Both the position numbers and the translations under genes were made by a program. This document shows, in pieces, positions 4,028 to 6,986 of a stretch of DNA of 6,986 bases (position 1 is the stretch's first letter; each line of letters opens with the position of its first letter). Below the pieces are notes generated by a model. The model worked only from the letters and a program-made list of their open reading frames with translations, had not been told where the DNA came from and did no database searches. The stretch is from positions 1 to 6,986 of the forward strand of contig JAFAIV010000012.1 in the NCBI GenBank assembly GCA_019236545.1, given 5' to 3'. Origin of the DNA: Actinomycetota bacterium (GTDB taxonomy: Bacteria; Actinomycetota; Thermoleophilia; Gaiellales; Gaiellaceae).

Positions 4028-6121
4028 TTGAGCACCAAGACCACAGAGACAGCCGTCGCGCTCGACCGCGTCCGCAACATCGGGATCATGGCCCACATCG
4101 ACGCGGGAAAGACCACGACGACGGAGCGGATCCTCTACTACACCGGCCGCACCCACAAGATGGGCGAGGTCCACGAGGGCGCCGCGACGATGGACTGGAT
4201 GGCGCAGGAGCAGGAGCGCGGCATCACGATCACGTCGGCGGCGACGACCGCGTTCTGGCGCGGCTATCGGATCAACATCATCGATACGCCCGGGCACGTG
4301 GACTTCACCGTCGAGGTGGAGCGGAGCCTGCGCGTCCTCGACGGCGCGGTTGCCGTCTTCGACGCGGTCGCCGGCGTCCAGCCGCAGTCCGAGACGGTCT
4401 GGCGGCAGGCCGACAAGTACAAGGTCCCGCGCATCGCCTTCATCAACAAGATGGACCGCACCGGCGCGAACTTCTTCGCCGCCGTCCAGTCCATGAGCGA
4501 CAGGCTCGGCGCCAACCCGGTGCCCGTCCAGCTCCCGATCGGGGCCGAGGACCAGTTCCAGGGCGTCGTCGACCTCGTCGAGATGAACGCGATCATCTAC
4601 AAGGACGACCTCGGGCAGGAGCTCGAGGTGACGGAGATCCCGGCCGAGCTCGCCGAGCAGGCGCACGAGTACCACCACCAGCTGATCGACGCGATCTCGC
4701 ACTTCGACGACGAGGTGCTCGAGGCGTACATCGAGGACGAGTCCTCGGTGACGCCGGAGATGATCAAGCGCGCGGTCCGCGCGGGCACGCTCGCCGACGA
4801 GATCACGCCGGTGCTGCTCGGCTCCGCGTTCAAGAACAAGGGCGTCCAGCCGCTGCTCGACGCCGTCGTCGACTACCTGCCCAGCCCGCTCGACATGCCG
4901 CCGGTGCAGGGCGTCGACCCGAAGAGCGACCAGGAGGCGGAGCGCCAGGCGTCGCCGGACCAGCCGTTCTCGGCGCTGGCCTTCAAGGTCATGTCCGACC
5001 CGTACGTCGGCAAGCTCACGTACTTCCGCGTCTATTCGGGCCGGCTGAAGGCGGGCGACCGCGTCCTCAACACGACGACCGGCAAGACCGAGCGCATCGG
5101 CCGCATCCTCCAGATGCACGCGAACCACCGCGAGGAGCGCGAGGAGATCGCGGCGGGCGAGATCGCGGCGGGCGTCGGCCTCAAGTCGACGACGACCGGC
5201 GACACGCTCGCCGAGGAGAAGGCGCCGATCGTCCTCGAGTCGATGACGTTCCCGGACCCGGTGATCTACGTCGCCGTCGAGCCGAAGTCGAAGGCCGACC
5301 AGGACAAGCTGAGCGCCGGCCTCGCGCGGCTCGCCGAGGAGGACCCGACTTTCCGCGTCACCTCCGACGAGGAGACCGGCCAGACGCTGATCGGCGGCAT
5401 GGGCGAGCTCCACCTGGAGATCATCGTCGACCGCCTGAAGCGCGAGTTCAACGTCGACGCGAACGTCGGCCGCCCGCAGGTCGCCTACCGCGAGACGGTC
5501 GGCAAGGAGGCGCTCGGCGTCCAGGGCAAGTTCGTCCGGCAGACGGGCGGCTCGGGCCAGTACGGCGACGCGGTCATCAACCTGTTCCCGCAGGAGCCGG
5601 GCAAGGGCTACGAGTTCGTCGACAAGGTCGTCGGCGGGAAGATCCCGAAGGAGTACATCCCGGCGATCGACTCGGGCATCCAGGAGGCGATGGGCTCCGG
5701 CATCCTCGCCGGCTACCCGGTGGTCGACATCAAGGTGGAGCTCGTCGAGGGGTCGTACCACGAGGTCGACTCGAGCGAGCGCGCGTTCAAGATCGCCGGC
5801 TCGATGGCCTTCAAGGAGGCGATGAAGCGTGCGAAGCCGAAGCTCCTCGAGCCGGTCATGGCCGTCGAGGTCACGACTCCGGAGGACTACCTCGGCGACG
5901 TGATGGGGAACCTCAACGGCCGCCGCGGCCGGATCGAGTCCATGAACCCGCTGGGCAACGCCCAGGTCATCAAGGCGAGCGTTCCGCTCTCCGAGATGTT
6001 CGGCTACGCCACCGACCTGCGCTCGATGACGCAGGGCCGGGCCGACTTCACCATGCAGTTCGATCGCTACGAGGAAGTGCCTCAGTCGATCGCGAGCGAG
6101 ATCATCGACGCTCAGGGCTAA
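4028..6121 (+). CDS. fusA: Elongation factor G
   Basis: EF-G is the translocation GTPase that moves tRNA and mRNA through the ribosome and works with ribosome recycling factor. The 697-residue protein is canonical in length. The GTPase motifs are intact: P-loop AHIDAGKT (22-29), RGITI (64-68), DTPGH (86-90, with the catalytic His90), NKMD (140-143) and GSA (265-267). Domain II starts near 310 and domain III follows. Domain IV, which carries QTGGSGQYG and enters the A site, spans about 490-610, and domain V closes the protein. The start is TTG, supported by a strong Shine-Dalgarno and by the N-terminal alignment. The gene lies 17 bases after rpsG and 33 bases before tuf, consistent with co-transcription. 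The length and the adjacent ribosomal genes point to the housekeeping EF-G, not a resistance or FusA2-type paralogue. Confidence 0.98.
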   Translation: MSTKTTETAVALDRVRNIGIMAHIDAGKTTTTERILYYTGRTHKMGEVHEGAATMDWMAQEQERGITITSAATTAFWRGYRINIIDTPGHVDFTVEVERSLRVLDGAVAVFDAVAGVQPQSETVWRQADKYKVPRIAFINKMDRTGANFFAAVQSMSDRLGANPVPVQLPIGAEDQFQGVVDLVEMNAIIYKDDLGQELEVTEIPAELAEQAHEYHHQLIDAISHFDDEVLEAYIEDESSVTPEMIKRAVRAGTLADEITPVLLGSAFKNKGVQPLLDAVVDYLPSPLDMPPVQGVDPKSDQEAERQASPDQPFSALAFKVMSDPYVGKLTYFRVYSGRLKAGDRVLNTTTGKTERIGRILQMHANHREEREEIAAGEIAAGVGLKSTTTGDTLAEEKAPIVLESMTFPDPVIYVAVEPKSKADQDKLSAGLARLAEEDPTFRVTSDEETGQTLIGGMGELHLEIIVDRLKREFNVDANVGRPQVAYRETVGKEALGVQGKFVRQTGGSGQYGDAVINLFPQEPGKGYEFVDKVVGGKIPKEYIPAIDSGIQEAMGSGILAGYPVVDIKVELVEGSYHEVDSSERAFKIAGSMAFKEAMKRAKPKLLEPVMAVEVTTPEDYLGDVMGNLNGRRGRIESMNPLGNAQVIKASVPLSEMFGYATDLRSMTQGRADFTMQFDRYEEVPQSIASEIIDAQG

Positions 6122-6134
6122 CGCGAGAGAAGAG

Positions 6135-6148
6135 AAGGAGACAGGGAG
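6135..6148 (+). promoter_or_regulatory. Two Shine-Dalgarno-like sequences before tuf
   Basis: AAGGAG (6135-6140) and AGGGAG (6143-6148) lie in the 33-base fusA-tuf spacer. The second is six bases from the ATG and is the likelier functional site. I see no terminator or promoter in the spacer, so tuf should be read from the upstream transcript. Confidence 0.6.
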
Positions 6149-6154
6149 CCACCC

Positions 6155-6986
<832 letters not shown>

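Noticed and set aside
5144..5173. Perfect 15-base tandem duplication inside fusA (encodes EIAAG twice)
   Set aside because: The stretch lines up with EF-G from other bacteria without an insertion (AGDIAA-like motif before GLK), so it is conserved protein sequence with matching codons, not a new duplication.

Overview
This high-GC window most likely comes from an actinobacterium. The ribosomal protein and elongation factor sequences look closest in style to Thermoleophilia (Gaiellales/Solirubrobacterales), but that placement is an impression from the protein sequences and was not tested. The right half is a core-genome anchor, the str operon (rpsL-rpsG-fusA-tuf). The left half holds three genes that are accessory or lineage-specific.

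Layout, left to right. Positions 1-897 (+) hold the 3' part of a probably exported SurA/PpiC-like protein whose start lies outside the window. Positions 898-1304 hold about 400 bases with no convincing gene and an unusual density of GC-rich hairpins. Two of these share a 14-base core in opposite orientation, and one sits directly against the next start codon. Positions 1305-1829 (+) encode a hexapeptide-repeat (left-handed beta-helix) acyltransferase. Positions 1826-2965 (-) encode a membrane-anchored GAF-GGDEF diguanylate cyclase, convergent with the acyltransferase; the two stop codons overlap inside one CTAG. Positions 2966-3168 are a divergent intergenic region with the likely str promoter.

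From 3169 the translation genes run tightly packed on the + strand: S12, S7 (start overlapping the S12 stop by one base), EF-G (TTG start with a good Shine-Dalgarno) and EF-Tu (cut by the window end after 277 codons). They are very probably one transcription unit making the decoding-centre protein S12, the 30S head protein S7 and the two GTPases that drive elongation.

I found no CRISPR array, tRNA, rRNA, insertion sequence or defence cassette, and nothing I can defend as a new multi-gene system. The parts most worth a second look are the hairpin-rich gap at 898-1304 and the compact convergent/divergent arrangement around the cyclase gene.
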